Assembly: GCA_963747345.1 (NCBI GenBank)
Contig: CAVVFA010000008.1
Coordinates: 434,001-498,000 of the forward strand
Length of the DNA: 64,000 nucleotides
Direction: 5' to 3'
Origin: GCA-2746795 sp963747345
Lineage (GTDB): Bacteria > Chloroflexota > Anaerolineae > Promineifilales > Promineifilaceae
The notes beneath the pieces are model-generated. The model worked only from the letters and a program-made list of their open reading frames with translations. It was not told where the DNA came from and did not search any database. Shown here piece by piece: positions 46,855-57,948 of the stretch (the first letter of the stretch is position 1; every line of letters starts with the position of its first letter). A program made the position numbers and the translations under genes.

Positions 46855-47653
46855 ATGATCGATTTACGCACCGCCCTCAATGAAATAGGCTTTACCGAAT
46901 ACGAAGCAAAGGTATATCTCGCCCTGCTGCGCGAACATCCGGCGACGGGGTACCAACTGAGCAAGGAATCGGGCGTGCCCCGCTCGATGGTGTACGAAGC
47001 CCTAAAACGGCTCCACAATCGGGGAGCCGCTCTGGAAACAGTAGATGGACGCACGACATTATATAGTCCACTGCCGCCACAAGTGCTGCTCGACCGGCAT
47101 CAAGCCGAACATCAACAACTCATCGCTGATTTGCGAGAAGGACTTAGATGAACTGTACACCGCCACCGCAGATGATCGGGTGTGGACAATTGGGGGCAAA
47201 ACGGCCGTTCTCGCCTATGCCGCCAAACTCATCCAGGAAGCCCAAGCCGAACTGTACCTCGTGCTCACAGATGCCGACCTGGACATCCTACGTGCCGCCA
47301 TCACCGCCGCCTGTGACCGCGGCGTCACCATTCGCACCCTGCTCACCGGCGCAGGCGTTTTAGACTGTGGACAAGTGGCCTACCACCCGCCGCTGGAAAG
47401 CGAACTGCAAGGCATCACCGCCACCCTGCTCGTCGATGCCGATGACCGCGAAGTGCTCATCGCGGGTTCCAATCCACGCCAGGAAACCAGTGCCACCATC
47501 ACCCGCAACCAGGACTTAGTCCTGATTGCACGGCAGTTCGTGTGGATGGAAATGTTTACCCAACGCATTTACGCCAGATTGGGCGAAGATTTATTAGCAC
47601 GACTTGATCCAGAAGACCGTGAAATTTTTGAGAGCTTACATTTAAAACATTAA
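46855..47653 (+). CDS. TrmB-family transcriptional regulator (one frameshift)
   Basis: About 265 residues. The N-terminal winged helix is GFTEYEAKVYLALLREHPAT, then YQLSKESGVPRSMVYEALKR, a TrmB/Sugar-type HTH. After a frameshift near 47145 the effector half shows a PLD-like regulator domain (VWTIGGKTAVLAYAAKLIQE, AELYLVLTDADLDILRAAIT, VLIAGSNPRQETSATITRNQ). It is 66 bp upstream of a P1B metal ATPase on the same strand, so it may regulate metal efflux. TrmB proteins otherwise sense sugars, so the effector is uncertain. Confidence 0.82.
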
Positions 47654-47665
47654 AGGGCTGAGATT

Positions 47666-47705
47666 AGAGATTGGAGATTGGTCGAGTCTCCAATCTCCAA
47701 TCTCT
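47666..47705. repeat. Inverted ATTGGAGATTGG repeat hairpin
   Basis: AGAGATTGGAGATTGG (47666-47681) and its complement (47690-47705) form a 16-bp stem with an 8-nt loop. It lies between the regulator and ATPase genes. It may attenuate readthrough. Confidence 0.65.
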
Positions 47706-47718
47706 GGGGATGAGCATC

Positions 47719-49720
47719 ATGACAGAAAAAACATTGAACCTCGAATCGCAAAAAACAACCGAAGAACACCACAGCTTATACGCCCGCCTGCGCAAAAGCT
47801 TATCCGGCACAAAAGCTGGAACTCATCGCCACCATCGTCACCTTCATCGCCATGATGACCGGTCTCGCCTTGGAACTACTAAACGGGCCAGAATGGCTGA
47901 TGCTGACGGCTTACGCCATCGCCTACATGGCGGGTGGGGTGTTTGGCTTGAAGGCGGGCATGGAATCCCTGCGTCAGTTCAGCATCGATGTAGACTTGCT
48001 GATGGTGCTGGCCGCCATCGGCGCGGCACTGGTGGGCGCGTATTTTGAAGGAGCCATGCTGCTCTTCCTCTTCTCGCTCTCCAACGTCCTGCAAACCTAC
48101 GCCATGGACCGCACCCGCAACGCCATCCGCGCACTGATGGCCCTGCGTCCCGCAGAAGCGACCGTGCGCCGTAATGGCGAACTGGTAACCCTGCCCATCG
48201 AAGCAATCGAGGTGGGCGAGCACATGCTGGTGAAACCGGGCGAACGGCTGGCACTAGACGGAGTTGTGGTCGAAGGGCGCAGCAGCGTTGACCAGGCGGC
48301 GATTACCGGCGAATCCATCCCCGTAGCCAAAGGACCGGGCGACAACGTGCTGGCAGGCAGTATCAACCAGCAAGGCAGTCTGGACGTAGCCGTCACCCAT
48401 CTCTCAGAAGACACCACCCTGGCGAAGCTCATCAAGCTGGTGGAAGAAGCCCAGAGCGAAAAAGCGCCCACCCAACGTTTCATCGAAAAAGGGGAACAGT
48501 ATTACGCATTGGGTGTGATTATCATGACGGCGTTGGCGATTATCATTCCAGTCGCCTTCTTCAACGAGCCATTTGAAACCACTTTTTACCGGGCGATGAC
48601 ACTGATGGTGGCGGCTTCACCCTGTGCCATCGTGATTAGCACACCGGCGACGGTGCTGTCGGCGATTGGTAACGGCGCCAGGAAGGGTGTGCTGTTCAAA
48701 GGCGGCGCGTATGTCGAAAAAGCGGCCGAAATCAAGGTCATTGCGTTCGACAAGACGGGCACGCTTACAGTGGGCAAACCGAAGGTGACGGATGTCATCG
48801 TCTGCGACCAAAACTGGGGTGGCGACGAAACGAAACTGCTGCAACTGGCGGCGGCTGTCGAGGCCAAGTCGGAGCATCCTTTGGCGGGCGCCATTGAGAA
48901 CGCCGCCAAAACGCGGGAACTGCTGGTGCCTGCCGCCACTGATTTCCATTCTGAAACGGGTATGGGTGTTTATGCCACGGTTGGCGACCAGAAAATTGCG
49001 GTGGGCAACCGGCGCTTTTTTGAAAACTGGGTACTGGATGGCTTAGACCAGGCTGTTTCTCAACTAGAAAATTTGCAGGATGAAGGGAAAACGGCCGTTC
49101 TCGTGGCAGATGTTACCGAGAACCCAGGTGTAGATGCGCCCACTGCCCACGTCCTGGGTATCCTGGCAATTGCCGATGTCCTGCGCCCGGATGTGGCGCA
49201 AGTCATCCAGCGGCTCAAGTCACAAGGCATTGCACACATCGCCATGCTCACCGGCGATAACGAGCGCGTGGCGCAAGCGATTGGCAAACAGGCTGGCGTG
49301 GATGCCGTCTATGCCGAACTGATGCCAAAAGAGAAGATGGAACTGTTGCAGCGCCTGAGCGAACAGTACGGTCCGGTCGCCATGGTTGGGGATGGCGTTA
49401 ACGATGCCCCGGCGCTGGCGCTGGCCGACATCGGCATTGCCATGGGCGCGGCGGGCACAGATGTGGCCCTGGAAACGGCCGACATCATCCTGATGAGCGA
49501 CGATCTGAGCAAGGTGTCTTATGTGATTGGTCTTAGCCACCGAACGCGCAAGACGTTGACGCAGAATCTGGTGTTTGCCATTGGCGTGATTATTGTGCTG
49601 GTAACGGCCGTTTTGGGTGTCGGTATTGCTTTGCCGTTGAGTGTGATTGGGCATGAAGGCAGTACGGTACTGGTGTCGTTGAATGGGCTGCGTCTGCTGA
49701 GGTATGAAGAACCGACTTAA
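47719..49720 (+). CDS. P1B-4-type heavy-metal P-type ATPase (one frameshift)
   Basis: About 666 residues. No N-terminal metal-binding HMA domain is present, only a short His-containing tail (TTEEHHSLYARL). The frame changes near 47795. The A-domain TGES motif lies in AAITGESIPVAKGPGD. The TM6 metal motif is SPCAIVISTPATVLSAI, an SPC type. The phosphorylation site is AFDKTGTLTVGKPKV. HP is in EHPLAGAI and the hinge is MVGDGVNDAPALALADIGIA. TM8 ends IGHEGSTVLVSLNGL, the HEG[GS]T signature. SPC plus HEGST marks the P1B-4 group, which exports Co, Zn or Fe(II). The upstream TrmB gene is the likely regulator. Confidence 0.93.
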
Positions 49721-49723
49721 ACA

Positions 49724-49802
49724 GTGAACAGTTTACAGTGAACAGTGAATCAGTAAGCACCGGTGCTTACTGTTCACTGTTCACTGATTACTGTTCACTG
49801 GT
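49724..49802. repeat. CAGTGAA/TTCACTG repeat array with fold-back
   Basis: Direct copies of an ACAGTGAACAGT-type unit, then AAGCACCGGTGCTT as a central palindrome, then inverted copies up to 49800. The whole array folds into a hairpin between the convergent ATPase and NAD-binding genes. Related units occur at 33270-33350 and in the dnaE linker. Confidence 0.7.
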
Positions 49803-49804
49803 TT

Positions 49805-50690
49805 TTATCGGCGGAAGATGCGCCAGCGCAGGCCGGGGCGGCGCAGGTAGTTGATGGTTTGGTTTAACTGGGCGGGACGAAAGCCAAAGGTGCGCAAAAC
49901 GGTATCATAATCAACGGCTTCTGGCACAAAGAAACGATCTACGAAGTAGCTGGTAGCAGGCGGCCAGAACCACCACCAGAACAGAAGCCGAGAAATCGGC
50001 CGCAGCAGCGTCATCGGCAAACGCACGGGAAAACGGCGCACGCCAGCAATTGCCAAAATGCGCTTGACGAGTTCCTGATATTGCACATGCTCTTCGCCAG
50101 CCACCGTCACCGTTTTGCCAATTAAATCAGGCCGATTGAGGGCGGCTACCAAACAGCGAGCCAGGTCTTCTACCCACAAAGGCTGCCAGACTCGTTCTCC
50201 CCCACCTGGCAGCCAGGCAAAGGGAAAGCTCCAGTACGATATCCCTAAAATCGTCTCAAAGTAACGGTCGCCATAGCCATACACGGAGGCTGACCGAATA
50301 ATGGTGGCTGGCGTTTCGCTTTGCTGCACCATTTTTTCAATTTTCCCTTTGGCGGCGAGCAAACTGTGGATGGAGTTGGGTTGTGCGCCAATGCGGCTGA
50401 TGACGATGAGGTGCTGAATGTCGGCACGTTCACATTCTTCGAGCAAGCGGGCTGTCCCTTCAACATCGACATGATTGAGCAGCCGATTCCGACCACGCAT
50501 TTCAGAACCTGCTAGATGGATAACGGCCGTTTTGCCTTCAAGCTGTTCGCGTAAGTCCAGGTAGTTGTTGATGCGTCCCTGGAAGGGTTGCGCGTCAATG
50601 CCAGCCCGTTGTAGCTGGGCCATAAGCGGATCGGCCAATGAAGCCGGTGGCGCCGGTGACGAGAAGTTGGGGAACAGGTTGATTTTCCAT
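49805..50690 (-). CDS. NAD(P)-binding epimerase/NmrA-like protein (one frameshift)
   Basis: About 295 residues. The true start is ATG 50690, reading MENQPVPQLLVTGATGFIGR. That gives the Rossmann GxxGxxG loop. The frame then changes near 50625. It continues with VIHLAGSEMRGRNRLLNHVD, VEGTARLLEECERADIQHLI and RSASVYGYGDRYFETILG. The Tyr-x3-Lys of classical SDRs is not evident, so it belongs to the atypical SDR5/NmrA or complex I NDUFA9-like group. It may reduce or only bind NAD(P). Divergent from the glycosyltransferase gene, with 77 bp between. Confidence 0.82.
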
Positions 50691-50767
50691 GATTGGGTAA
50701 TTTTAGGGCAATGCTGGGCTGAGGACAAGTTGGTCAAGCATTCTGAGGTGGTTATAATCGGTCGATT

Positions 50768-51902
50768 ATGAAATTTTGTGTGATTGGTCCCACTTATCCT
50801 TATCGCGGCGGTATTGCCCATTACACCACGCTGCTCGTGCAGCATTTGCGCAAGGAGCATGAGGTGTTGTTTATTTCGTTTAAGCGTCAATACCCTGACT
50901 GGTTGTTTCCGGGGAAAAGCGATAAGGATCCTAGTAAACGGCCGTTAACCACAGAAGCGGAATATTTGCTTGATCCTATCAATCCACTCACCTGGCGACA
51001 CACCTTAAAACGTATCAAAGCGTGGCAGCCAGAAGTCGTGATCATTCCCTGGTGGCACTGGTATTTTGCGCCAGCCTGGACGATTCTGAGCCGCCAAATC
51101 AAACGATTACCATCCAAGCCCAAGCTGCTGTTCATCTGCCATAACGTCGCCCCACACGAGCAGGGGCGCATCAGCAAACTAGCGCTGCCAACCGTTCTCA
51201 AACTGGCACTCGGTAAAGGGGATGGTTTTATTGTCCATGCCCAATCAGACGGCCGTTTACTGCACCAGTATCTACCGGAAGCAAAATACGTCGTCACCCC
51301 CATTCCTACCTATGCAGATTTAGGCATTGCGGACACATCCGACATTGAAATACCCGTAACACTGCCGGATGACAGACCACTCCTGCTTTTTTGCGGGATC
51401 GTGCGCCCGTATAAGGGACTGGATGTGTTATTGGATGCGCTGGCGATTTGTGTTAAGGAACGGCCGTTGCACCTGCTCGTAGCCGGAGAATTTTGGGCAG
51501 GCGGCGAGCCAGAATACCGCCAGCAAATCGACAGATTAGGCATCGCCGAACACGTCACCATTCTCAACGAATACCTGCCTGACGAGTTGTTAGCGGCTTG
51601 CATTGATCGCGCCGATGTGGTGGTGCTGCCCTATAAAAGTGCCACCCAGAGCGCCATCATCCAGACAGCCTTTGGTCGTGGCAAACCAGTTATTACGACG
51701 AATGTGGGGGGATTAGGGGAAGTGGTGGAAAACGGCCGTACGGGGTTGGTGGTGCCGGCAGAAAACTCAGCAAAACTCGCTTGCGCCATTGATAACTATT
51801 TTAAGGATAATAACGCATTTATTTTTAGCCGGAATCTTCAAAGTACATCCATCTAGTTTTTCTTGGGGAGTTTTAACTAACCAAATACATGAGCTAAGCT
51901 GA
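50768..51902 (+). CDS. Glycosyltransferase family 4/1 (GT-B fold; frameshift near 3' end)
   Basis: About 378 residues. It starts MKFCVIGPTYPYRGGIAHYT, with a GT-B N-terminal Rossmann domain and the glycine loop YPYRGGIAHY. The C-terminal domain holds LLFCGIVRPYKGLDVLLDAL, HVTILNEYLPDELLAACIDR and the nucleotide-sugar Glu motif region VVLPYKSATQSAIIQTAFGR. After a frameshift near 51830 the expected end VHPSSFSWGVLTNQIHELS appears and stops at 51902. It uses an NDP-sugar or UDP-sugar to extend a surface glycan. It carries the last three ACGGCCGT copies before an 11.5-kb stretch without any. Confidence 0.88.
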
Positions 51903-51951
51903 ATTCAACTCAAAAGCAAAAGTCTCAAAAAAACAAACTACACTAAGTTTT

Positions 51952-53351
51952 GGTTCTTTGGGAATCCAAGGGGTACACCCATATCTAGGGCTGAGGTAGA
52001 ATGGAAATCATTTTCACACATGGAGTGCAACAAATGCCAATCTCTACTTCTGCTCAAATCAGGGTTCCTCTTGATATTCCTCAAGTTGATGTAATCGGGA
52101 CCAAACAAACACAGGATGGTCAGTTCTTCATCACAGTTGAAAGTCGTAAAGAAACGACAAAATGTGGTGTTTGTAAACAAGAAATCCCGTGCAATTATGG
52201 CGTGGGTGAAAAGGTGCAATTACGTCATTTGCCCATATTAGGCTAGGAAACATACATTGTCATCCAACCGCGTCGTGCACAATGCCCGACATGCTTGCAT
52301 AAGCCGACAACGACGCAAAAGTTGAGTTGGTATGAGCAACGTAGTCCACATACGAAAGCGTATGACACCTATTTGATGAAGCAGCTTATCGGCAGTTGTG
52401 TAAAAGATGTCAGCCGAAAAGAAAAAGAAGTTGGCTATGATGCCGTTCTTGGCGCCCTCCAGAGACAGGTAGCCGATGAAGTCAACTGGGATGAAATTGA
52501 GAATCTGGGAACCATCGGTATTGATGAAGTTGCTCATAAAAAAGGACGAAAAAGCTATCGAGCCGTGATCACAGCCCGTCAGGATGATGGCACACTCATC
52601 GTCTTGGCGGTGTTGGACAATCGAAAAAAAAGACAGTTGGCGATTTTCTCATGACAATACCCGCCCGTTTACGACCCACCATCCACACTTTCTGTGCAGA
52701 TATGTGGGATGGCTATCTGGGAGCCGCCGCCGATTTTATAGCGGCATTTCCAGAGGTGAAGGCTGATATTGTCATCGACCGCTTTCATGTTGCCCAAAAT
52801 TATCGTGGTGAATTCGATACGCTACGCAAAAAGGAACTGGGTCGTTTGCGTAAAGAACTTCCTGAAAAGATCTACAAGGAAGTGGCTCAGGGAATGCATT
52901 GGGTCTTGCGCCACAATCATGCTGATTTGGATGAAGATGATAAGGTGCGTTTACAAGCGTTCTTCCACTATACACCAGACCTACATCTGGCTTATTCCTT
53001 ACGAGAAGAGCTAACAGCCATCTTTAACATGAATTTGACTGTCACTGAAGGTCGGTGTCGTTTGGAAAAATGGATTGCTAAAGTTGAGAGTAAAGCAATC
53101 CGCTGCTTTGATAAATTTCTCAAGACCCTGCGGAACCATTTAGATATGATTGCCAACTATTTCCATAAACGGGCAAACAGTGGTTTTGTCGAGGGCTTTA
53201 ATAACAAACTAAAAACAATTACGAGACGTTCTTATGGCCTTAAGCGAGTTGACAGTCTATTTCGTCGCCTTTGGTTGGACACAAGTGGGCGCAAGCGTTT
53301 TCTAGCATGACCCCCATATATTCTGTCAACCCCATGAGATCCCAAAGAACC
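51952..53351. mobile_element. Insertion sequence of the ISL3 family, about 1400 bp
   Basis: The terminal inverted repeats begin GGTTCTTTGGGA (51952-51963) and end TCCCAAAGAACC (53340-53351), the common ISL3 end. An 8-bp near-duplication flanks it: TAAGTTTT at 51944-51951 and TAAATTTT at 53352-53359 (7 of 8 identical). ISL3 elements make 8-bp duplications. A single transposase gene lies inside on the plus strand. No ACGGCCGT copy is present. Confidence 0.9.
52001..53310 (+). CDS. ISL3-family transposase (one nonsense, one frameshift)
   Basis: About 436 residues. Start options are 52001 (GAGG upstream) or 52034 (GGAG upstream). The N-terminal zinc finger has CGVCKQEIPC and, after an in-frame TAG at 52244-52246, RRAQCPTCLHKPTT. 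The catalytic core has IGIDEVAHKKGRKSYRAV (first Asp), DIVIDRFHVAQNYRGEFDTL (second Asp) and VEGFNNKLKTITRRSYG (Glu). A frameshift falls in an A8 run at 52624-52631. The TAG is a point change. Because both an indel and a nonsense codon are present, this copy may be inactive, or carries assembly errors as elsewhere. Confidence 0.9.
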
Positions 53352-53525
53352 TAAATTTTTAGTTGAATTTTGCGTAAAAAGGCTTCGGGTTACATCTTGA
53401 AATAAGTTAAAATTACCATACAAATAGGAGCCCCATACTACTTATCAGCTTTACAAGTGGTTTTTAGGCTATATAAACATCAACTTTTTTGCTGATTTAT
53501 GCCTCACTGCACATTATGAAAATAT

Positions 53526-54535
53526 ATGGAATCTAAAATTAAACTAACTCAGCTTTTATGTTGCCCAAATTGCAAGGGGAAGCGAACAAACTCAATGCAC
53601 TAATTGTGGTGAATCATTTACTCAAGTCCTAGGGATATTCGATCTACGTTGGCCACGCCCACCAGCACCCACAGCATCTGAAGAAGCTTTAGTAACAGTC
53701 TTATTGGAGCATTTCGAAACAAAAACATATAGTGAACTGGTTAATCTCCGATTCAAAACAATTGAAGCTTCACCGGAATTCCTAAAACTTTACCATGATT
53801 ATCAAGCCAACTTACAAATGCGTGGTGAAAGTATGATGCAAATGTTTCGAGCACGTTTGTCAGAGCATTATGTCATACCAGAATCAACAAATGGCGTTAG
53901 ATATTGGTTGTGGTGTAGGTACAAGCACAGCCATACTTGCTGACCAATTCAATACAGTCGTCGGCATCGACCCTTCATTGCCCGACTTAATTTTGGCAAC
54001 AAAATATTGTCAAGAACAACAAATTAACAACACTTTGTTAGTTCAAGCATTCGCCCAATACATACCACTTGAAAACAATAGTATAAGTTATGCAGTTGCC
54101 CTAAATGTAATTGAACATTTATTCAAAGTTGAAGCTGCATTTATTGAATTTCAACGGGTTTTAAAACCAGGTGGTTGTTTTTGTGGCGACTCCCGAAACC
54201 GTTATGATCCATTATTCCCGGAACCCCATGCACAGTTGAGATGGGTTGGCTTTTTTCCCCGTTCCATTCAACCCTGGTATGTCTGGACATTTAAAAAACG
54301 ACCTTATAAAAGTGCTTATTTACTCTCATGGTTTGAATTAAAACGATATGCAAACCATGCGTTTGGTCAAACAGCAATAATTACTTATCCGCTTGTATCT
54401 GCATATGAGCCTGCATCTAAGATAGACAAATGGATACATGCAATGGAAAAGGTGCCAGTTATAGGCAATTGGGCCTTACCTATATTCCCATCCCATTTAC
54501 TTCTAGCAAAAGCTGGTAATTCTCCATCTAAATGA
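53526..54535 (+). CDS. SAM-dependent methyltransferase with N-terminal zinc ribbon (two frameshifts)
   Basis: About 335 residues from ATG 53526. The N-terminal zinc ribbon is CCPNC and, after a shift near 53575, CTNCGESF. A helical linker follows. The methyltransferase core begins after a frameshift near 53895: MALDIGCGVGTSTAIL (motif I), VVGIDPSLPDLILA, VIEHLFKVEAAFIEFQRVL and KPGGCF. The C-terminal part (EPHAQLRWVGFFPRSIQPWY) resembles glycan-associated methyltransferases. It lies just after the ISL3 element and begins the AT-rich glycan cluster. It probably methylates a sugar or lipid-linked intermediate. Confidence 0.8.
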
Positions 54536-54568
54536 AATGAACACTCCAAATTTTGATAAACCCCAGAA

Positions 54569-55429
54569 ATGAAGATTTCTATTATCATCCCAAGTTTGAA
54601 CTCGCCTATTATTGATCTGGTATTAGCGCATATAAACCAACAAGTTGAAAACAAACATATCGGAGAAATATTAGTTATTGGAAAAGATGAATCAAATTTA
54701 ATCAAGCCAACAGAAATAATTCGCTTCATAGATACAGAGCAACCCGTTAGCGCATCAAAAGCACGTAACATTGGAATTATCAACGCTAAACACAAGTTGC
54801 TTTTCTTCCTTGATAGCGATTGTCTGCCAACTCCCCGTTGGCTTGTTGAGCACTTGAAAGCACACGACGTTGGGCATACTGTAGTGGGAGGAGGGGTACT
54901 GCCTGTTGGCGATAACTATTGGAGCTTAAGCTATAACATAACTCTTTTTCATGAATTCTTGAGTACAATTCCCTCAGGAACACGCAATTATTTGCCTACA
55001 TTAAATCTCTCTGTTCATAGAGATGTTATTGATAAAGTTGGGATCTTGAATGAGTCCTTAATCCGTGGACAAGACATCGAGTGGACAACTCGAATGAAAA
55101 AAGCAGGATTCCAGCCATTTTTTTGGCCTCATGCAACAATTCACCACGCCCACAACCGAACAACTTTTTACAAAGTATGGCAAGATTGTGCTCGCTCTGG
55201 ATTTTATATGCGCCAAATCCGGTTGCAAAACAGCAATATAATCCAATCACCACGATGGCTGAAACATCGAGCATTAATTCTAGGTCTGTCTCCTGTCATT
55301 GCAGCAGGAGTAACGGGTCGTATCGTGACGAAGAATCCTAAAATTTTGCAATATTTCTGGCAAACAATACCGGCTATCTATTTAACCAAAATTGCTTGGT
55401 GCTGGGGAGCTAGCCAACGACATGATTAA
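54569..55429 (+). CDS. Glycosyltransferase family 2
   Basis: 286 residues, intact. GT-A fold: SIIIPSLNSPIIDLVLAHI and ASKARNIGIINAKHKLLFFL. The metal-binding DxD equivalent is LDSDCLPTPRW, followed by VGGGVLPVGDNY and the acceptor loop RGQDIEWTTRMKKAG (ED-type base). The C-terminus has hydrophobic stretches that could touch the membrane. It adds a sugar to a lipid-linked chain on the cytoplasmic side. It is followed after 5 bp by a second GT2 gene. Confidence 0.88.
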   Translation: MKISIIIPSLNSPIIDLVLAHINQQVENKHIGEILVIGKDESNLIKPTEIIRFIDTEQPVSASKARNIGIINAKHKLLFFLDSDCLPTPRWLVEHLKAHDVGHTVVGGGVLPVGDNYWSLSYNITLFHEFLSTIPSGTRNYLPTLNLSVHRDVIDKVGILNESLIRGQDIEWTTRMKKAGFQPFFWPHATIHHAHNRTTFYKVWQDCARSGFYMRQIRLQNSNIIQSPRWLKHRALILGLSPVIAAGVTGRIVTKNPKILQYFWQTIPAIYLTKIAWCWGASQRHD

Positions 55430-55434
55430 GCCCA

Positions 55435-56322
55435 ATGACTAATCTAAAAATTCTTGCTATCACCTTAAATTGGCGTCAACCGAAGACAACCATTGAATGT
55501 GTTCGCGCTCTGCAAGCAATGCATTATCCAGAGTTGGATATTCTTGTTATTGATAATGGATCAAGGGATGATTCACTAGGCCTTTTCAATCAGGAATTGC
55601 CCAGTGTATTAGTTAAAGCATTGCCAACAAATATTGGGTTCGCATCTGGATCAAACGTTGGCATATGTTACGCATTAGATCATGGTTATGATTACGCACT
55701 TCTCATAAACAATGATGCATTTCCGGCACCAGACATGTTGTCAAAATTAACGGCAGTTGCTGATCCAGATATTGCACTGTGCGCGCCCAAAATATTTTAC
55801 GAACAAGAACCTACACGACTTTGGTTCGCTGGAGGAATAAAACATCCCAATCTCCTTGAAATACGCAAAACAGGTCGTGGGAAATTGGATAATTCTGACT
55901 GGGGATCAAGAGATGTAGATTATTTACTAGGCACATGTTTACTTATAAACTTAAACACTATAAATGATATAGGTTTGTTCGATCAACGATATTTTATGTA
56001 CTACGAAGATCTTGACTGGTGCATTCGTTTCCGTCAATTCGGGTATCGACTGAGATTTGTTTCCGATGCACATCTTTATCATCGAGTCGCAGTTAGCACG
56101 GGCGGACTAGATTCGCCATTACGTCTCTACTATATTGGCAAAAGCAGCGTCATTTTTTTTTACACTCACGCGAAACAAGGAAAACCTTTGTATATATTCT
56201 TTTATCGCGTAGTTAGTATCTTGAAAAAAACCACACATCTACTACTTACAAAACAATTCACAGGAATATACTACTATCTAAAAGGTTTACGCGATGGCTG
56301 GAAAAATCGTTTATTAGCTTAA
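55435..56322 (+). CDS. Glycosyltransferase family 2, rhamnosyltransferase-like
   Basis: 295 residues, intact. ILAITLNWRQPKTTIECVRA and DILVIDNGSRDDSLGLFNQE are the N-terminal GT-A strand and loop. ALLINNDAFPAPDM carries the DxD-like metal site (NND). LGTCLLINLNTINDIGLFDQ and YEDLDWCIRFRQFGYRLRFV hold the catalytic base region (YEDLDWC). Such enzymes often move rhamnose or a related deoxysugar. The donor cannot be proved here. It lies 43 bp upstream of the flippase gene. Confidence 0.88.
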   Translation: MTNLKILAITLNWRQPKTTIECVRALQAMHYPELDILVIDNGSRDDSLGLFNQELPSVLVKALPTNIGFASGSNVGICYALDHGYDYALLINNDAFPAPDMLSKLTAVADPDIALCAPKIFYEQEPTRLWFAGGIKHPNLLEIRKTGRGKLDNSDWGSRDVDYLLGTCLLINLNTINDIGLFDQRYFMYYEDLDWCIRFRQFGYRLRFVSDAHLYHRVAVSTGGLDSPLRLYYIGKSSVIFFYTHAKQGKPLYIFFYRVVSILKKTTHLLLTKQFTGIYYYLKGLRDGWKNRLLA

Positions 56323-56365
56323 TCCAACATCTTCATTCCTTCCACCTCATCACTAAACATATTTC

Positions 56366-57835
56366 ATGAATACATTCCAACGATTGCTTAGCAACACCGT
56401 GCTTTACTATATGGGTACACTTGCTATGAAAGCAAGCACTAGCTTACTTTTTATTATGATTGGTCGTCAACTTGGGCCTGAAGATGCGGGCACTTACAAC
56501 CTCGGCCTAACTTACTTCACAATTCTTTTAACAATGTCCGCATTGGGACTAACTGAATTACTAATTCGAGAAGTTGTGCCTAACCGAAATGAAAGCAAAC
56601 GCTTTCTTGTCAACTATTTAGGAATTCGCACGTTTCTAACAGTAATTGCTTACAGTCTGCTGATATTATTTTTACACTTAACAACGCCATATTCAGAACA
56701 GACAACAAAAATTATCTTAATCATATCATTAACCATCCTGCCAGAAGGGATTTTTAGTCTTTGTCAGGCATTATTTGTAGCCTTTGAAAACGTTCGTATT
56801 CCGGTTATAGCATCCTTTGTAAGCAGTACAATCAAAATTATTGTTGGTTTAGCCTTGCTTGAATATACAGCAAATATTATTTATGTTGCACTGATGATTC
56901 CAATAAGTACAACATTAAGTTTAATTGTCTTTATACCAGCCTTAAAAAAACTTTTTAAAACAACTCCTCAAACCGTATCAAGTCGGCTAAGTTATTCATT
57001 TAGCCTTAACCAACTTCGTTACACCCCAAGTTTTATACTTATCAGCATCTTCTCTATAATTGACTTTCAAGCTGATACATTTCTTATTTCCATTCTTTTA
57101 GACGAAACAAGACTCGGTTGGTATGGTGCAGCACAAACAATTATGCTAGGTTTTTGGATGATGCCTATAGCAATTAGGACTGCCATCTATCCCATTATGG
57201 CAAGGTATCATCACCAGGATTATGGCAAACTCCGTCACCTATATGAAAAAGTCAATCGATATCTTTTTATTTTCGCATTACCTATTGGGATTATAGTAAC
57301 TATATTAGCTAAACCAATCATCCTTCTAATATTTACAGAGGAATTCCTCCCTGCTGTACCAGCATTACAAATTATGATATGGTCTGTTGTATTCGCATTT
57401 CTTGATGTTCCAAATGCACGACTAATGCTACTGTACAACAAGCAAAAACATACAGGGTGGATTACCGGATTGAGTATGATTACTAATCTTTCCTTAAATA
57501 TTATTCTAATCCCAGTTTATGGGATAGTAGGCGCAGCAATTGCACGTACATCCTCTTCTTTTATTTTCTTCTTAGTTATATATGTATATACTCAATCAAA
57601 CTTCATCCAATCCTCAATTTTTCCTATTCTAATACGTCCTCTTATTGCTGCCATCTTCATGACTATCACCATGCTAGCACTAAAAGAAGCTGGCTTGTAC
57701 TGGCCAATAATCATAGGCGGGCTTGTGTACCTCATAGCTATTCTCCTGTTGAAGGTAATTCCGACAGAGGATCGCCAACTATTTTCGTATGAAATCAAAA
57801 GTTTTTTTAATTCCCTCCTGAAATCTTCACATTGA
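56366..57835 (+). CDS. Wzx-like polysaccharide flippase
   Basis: 489 residues with about 12-14 hydrophobic helices of the MVF/MATE-like oligosaccharide exporter fold. The first helix is LLSNTVLYYMGTLAMKASTS and a typical loop GRQLGPEDAGTYNLGLTYF follows. It would move undecaprenyl-linked sugar repeats across the membrane. Placed between the two GT2 genes and a secreted protein, it marks the cluster as making a surface glycan. No polymerase (Wzy) gene was recognised in the window; it may be outside or the glycan may be short. Confidence 0.87.
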   Translation: MNTFQRLLSNTVLYYMGTLAMKASTSLLFIMIGRQLGPEDAGTYNLGLTYFTILLTMSALGLTELLIREVVPNRNESKRFLVNYLGIRTFLTVIAYSLLILFLHLTTPYSEQTTKIILIISLTILPEGIFSLCQALFVAFENVRIPVIASFVSSTIKIIVGLALLEYTANIIYVALMIPISTTLSLIVFIPALKKLFKTTPQTVSSRLSYSFSLNQLRYTPSFILISIFSIIDFQADTFLISILLDETRLGWYGAAQTIMLGFWMMPIAIRTAIYPIMARYHHQDYGKLRHLYEKVNRYLFIFALPIGIIVTILAKPIILLIFTEEFLPAVPALQIMIWSVVFAFLDVPNARLMLLYNKQKHTGWITGLSMITNLSLNIILIPVYGIVGAAIARTSSSFIFFLVIYVYTQSNFIQSSIFPILIRPLIAAIFMTITMLALKEAGLYWPIIIGGLVYLIAILLLKVIPTEDRQLFSYEIKSFFNSLLKSSH

Positions 57836-57948
57836 AACACAATTACTAATCTGCTAAATAATCCAAATGGATTATCGACATTCGACGATCTTTTTAGGAT
57901 AATTCACGGAATAAAAATTTTATCATGCAACATTTTTGGAGGTGTTCA

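Noticed and set aside
52584..52766. Separate small gene inside the ISL3 element
   Set aside because: It is an alternative frame of the transposase around the A8 slip site.
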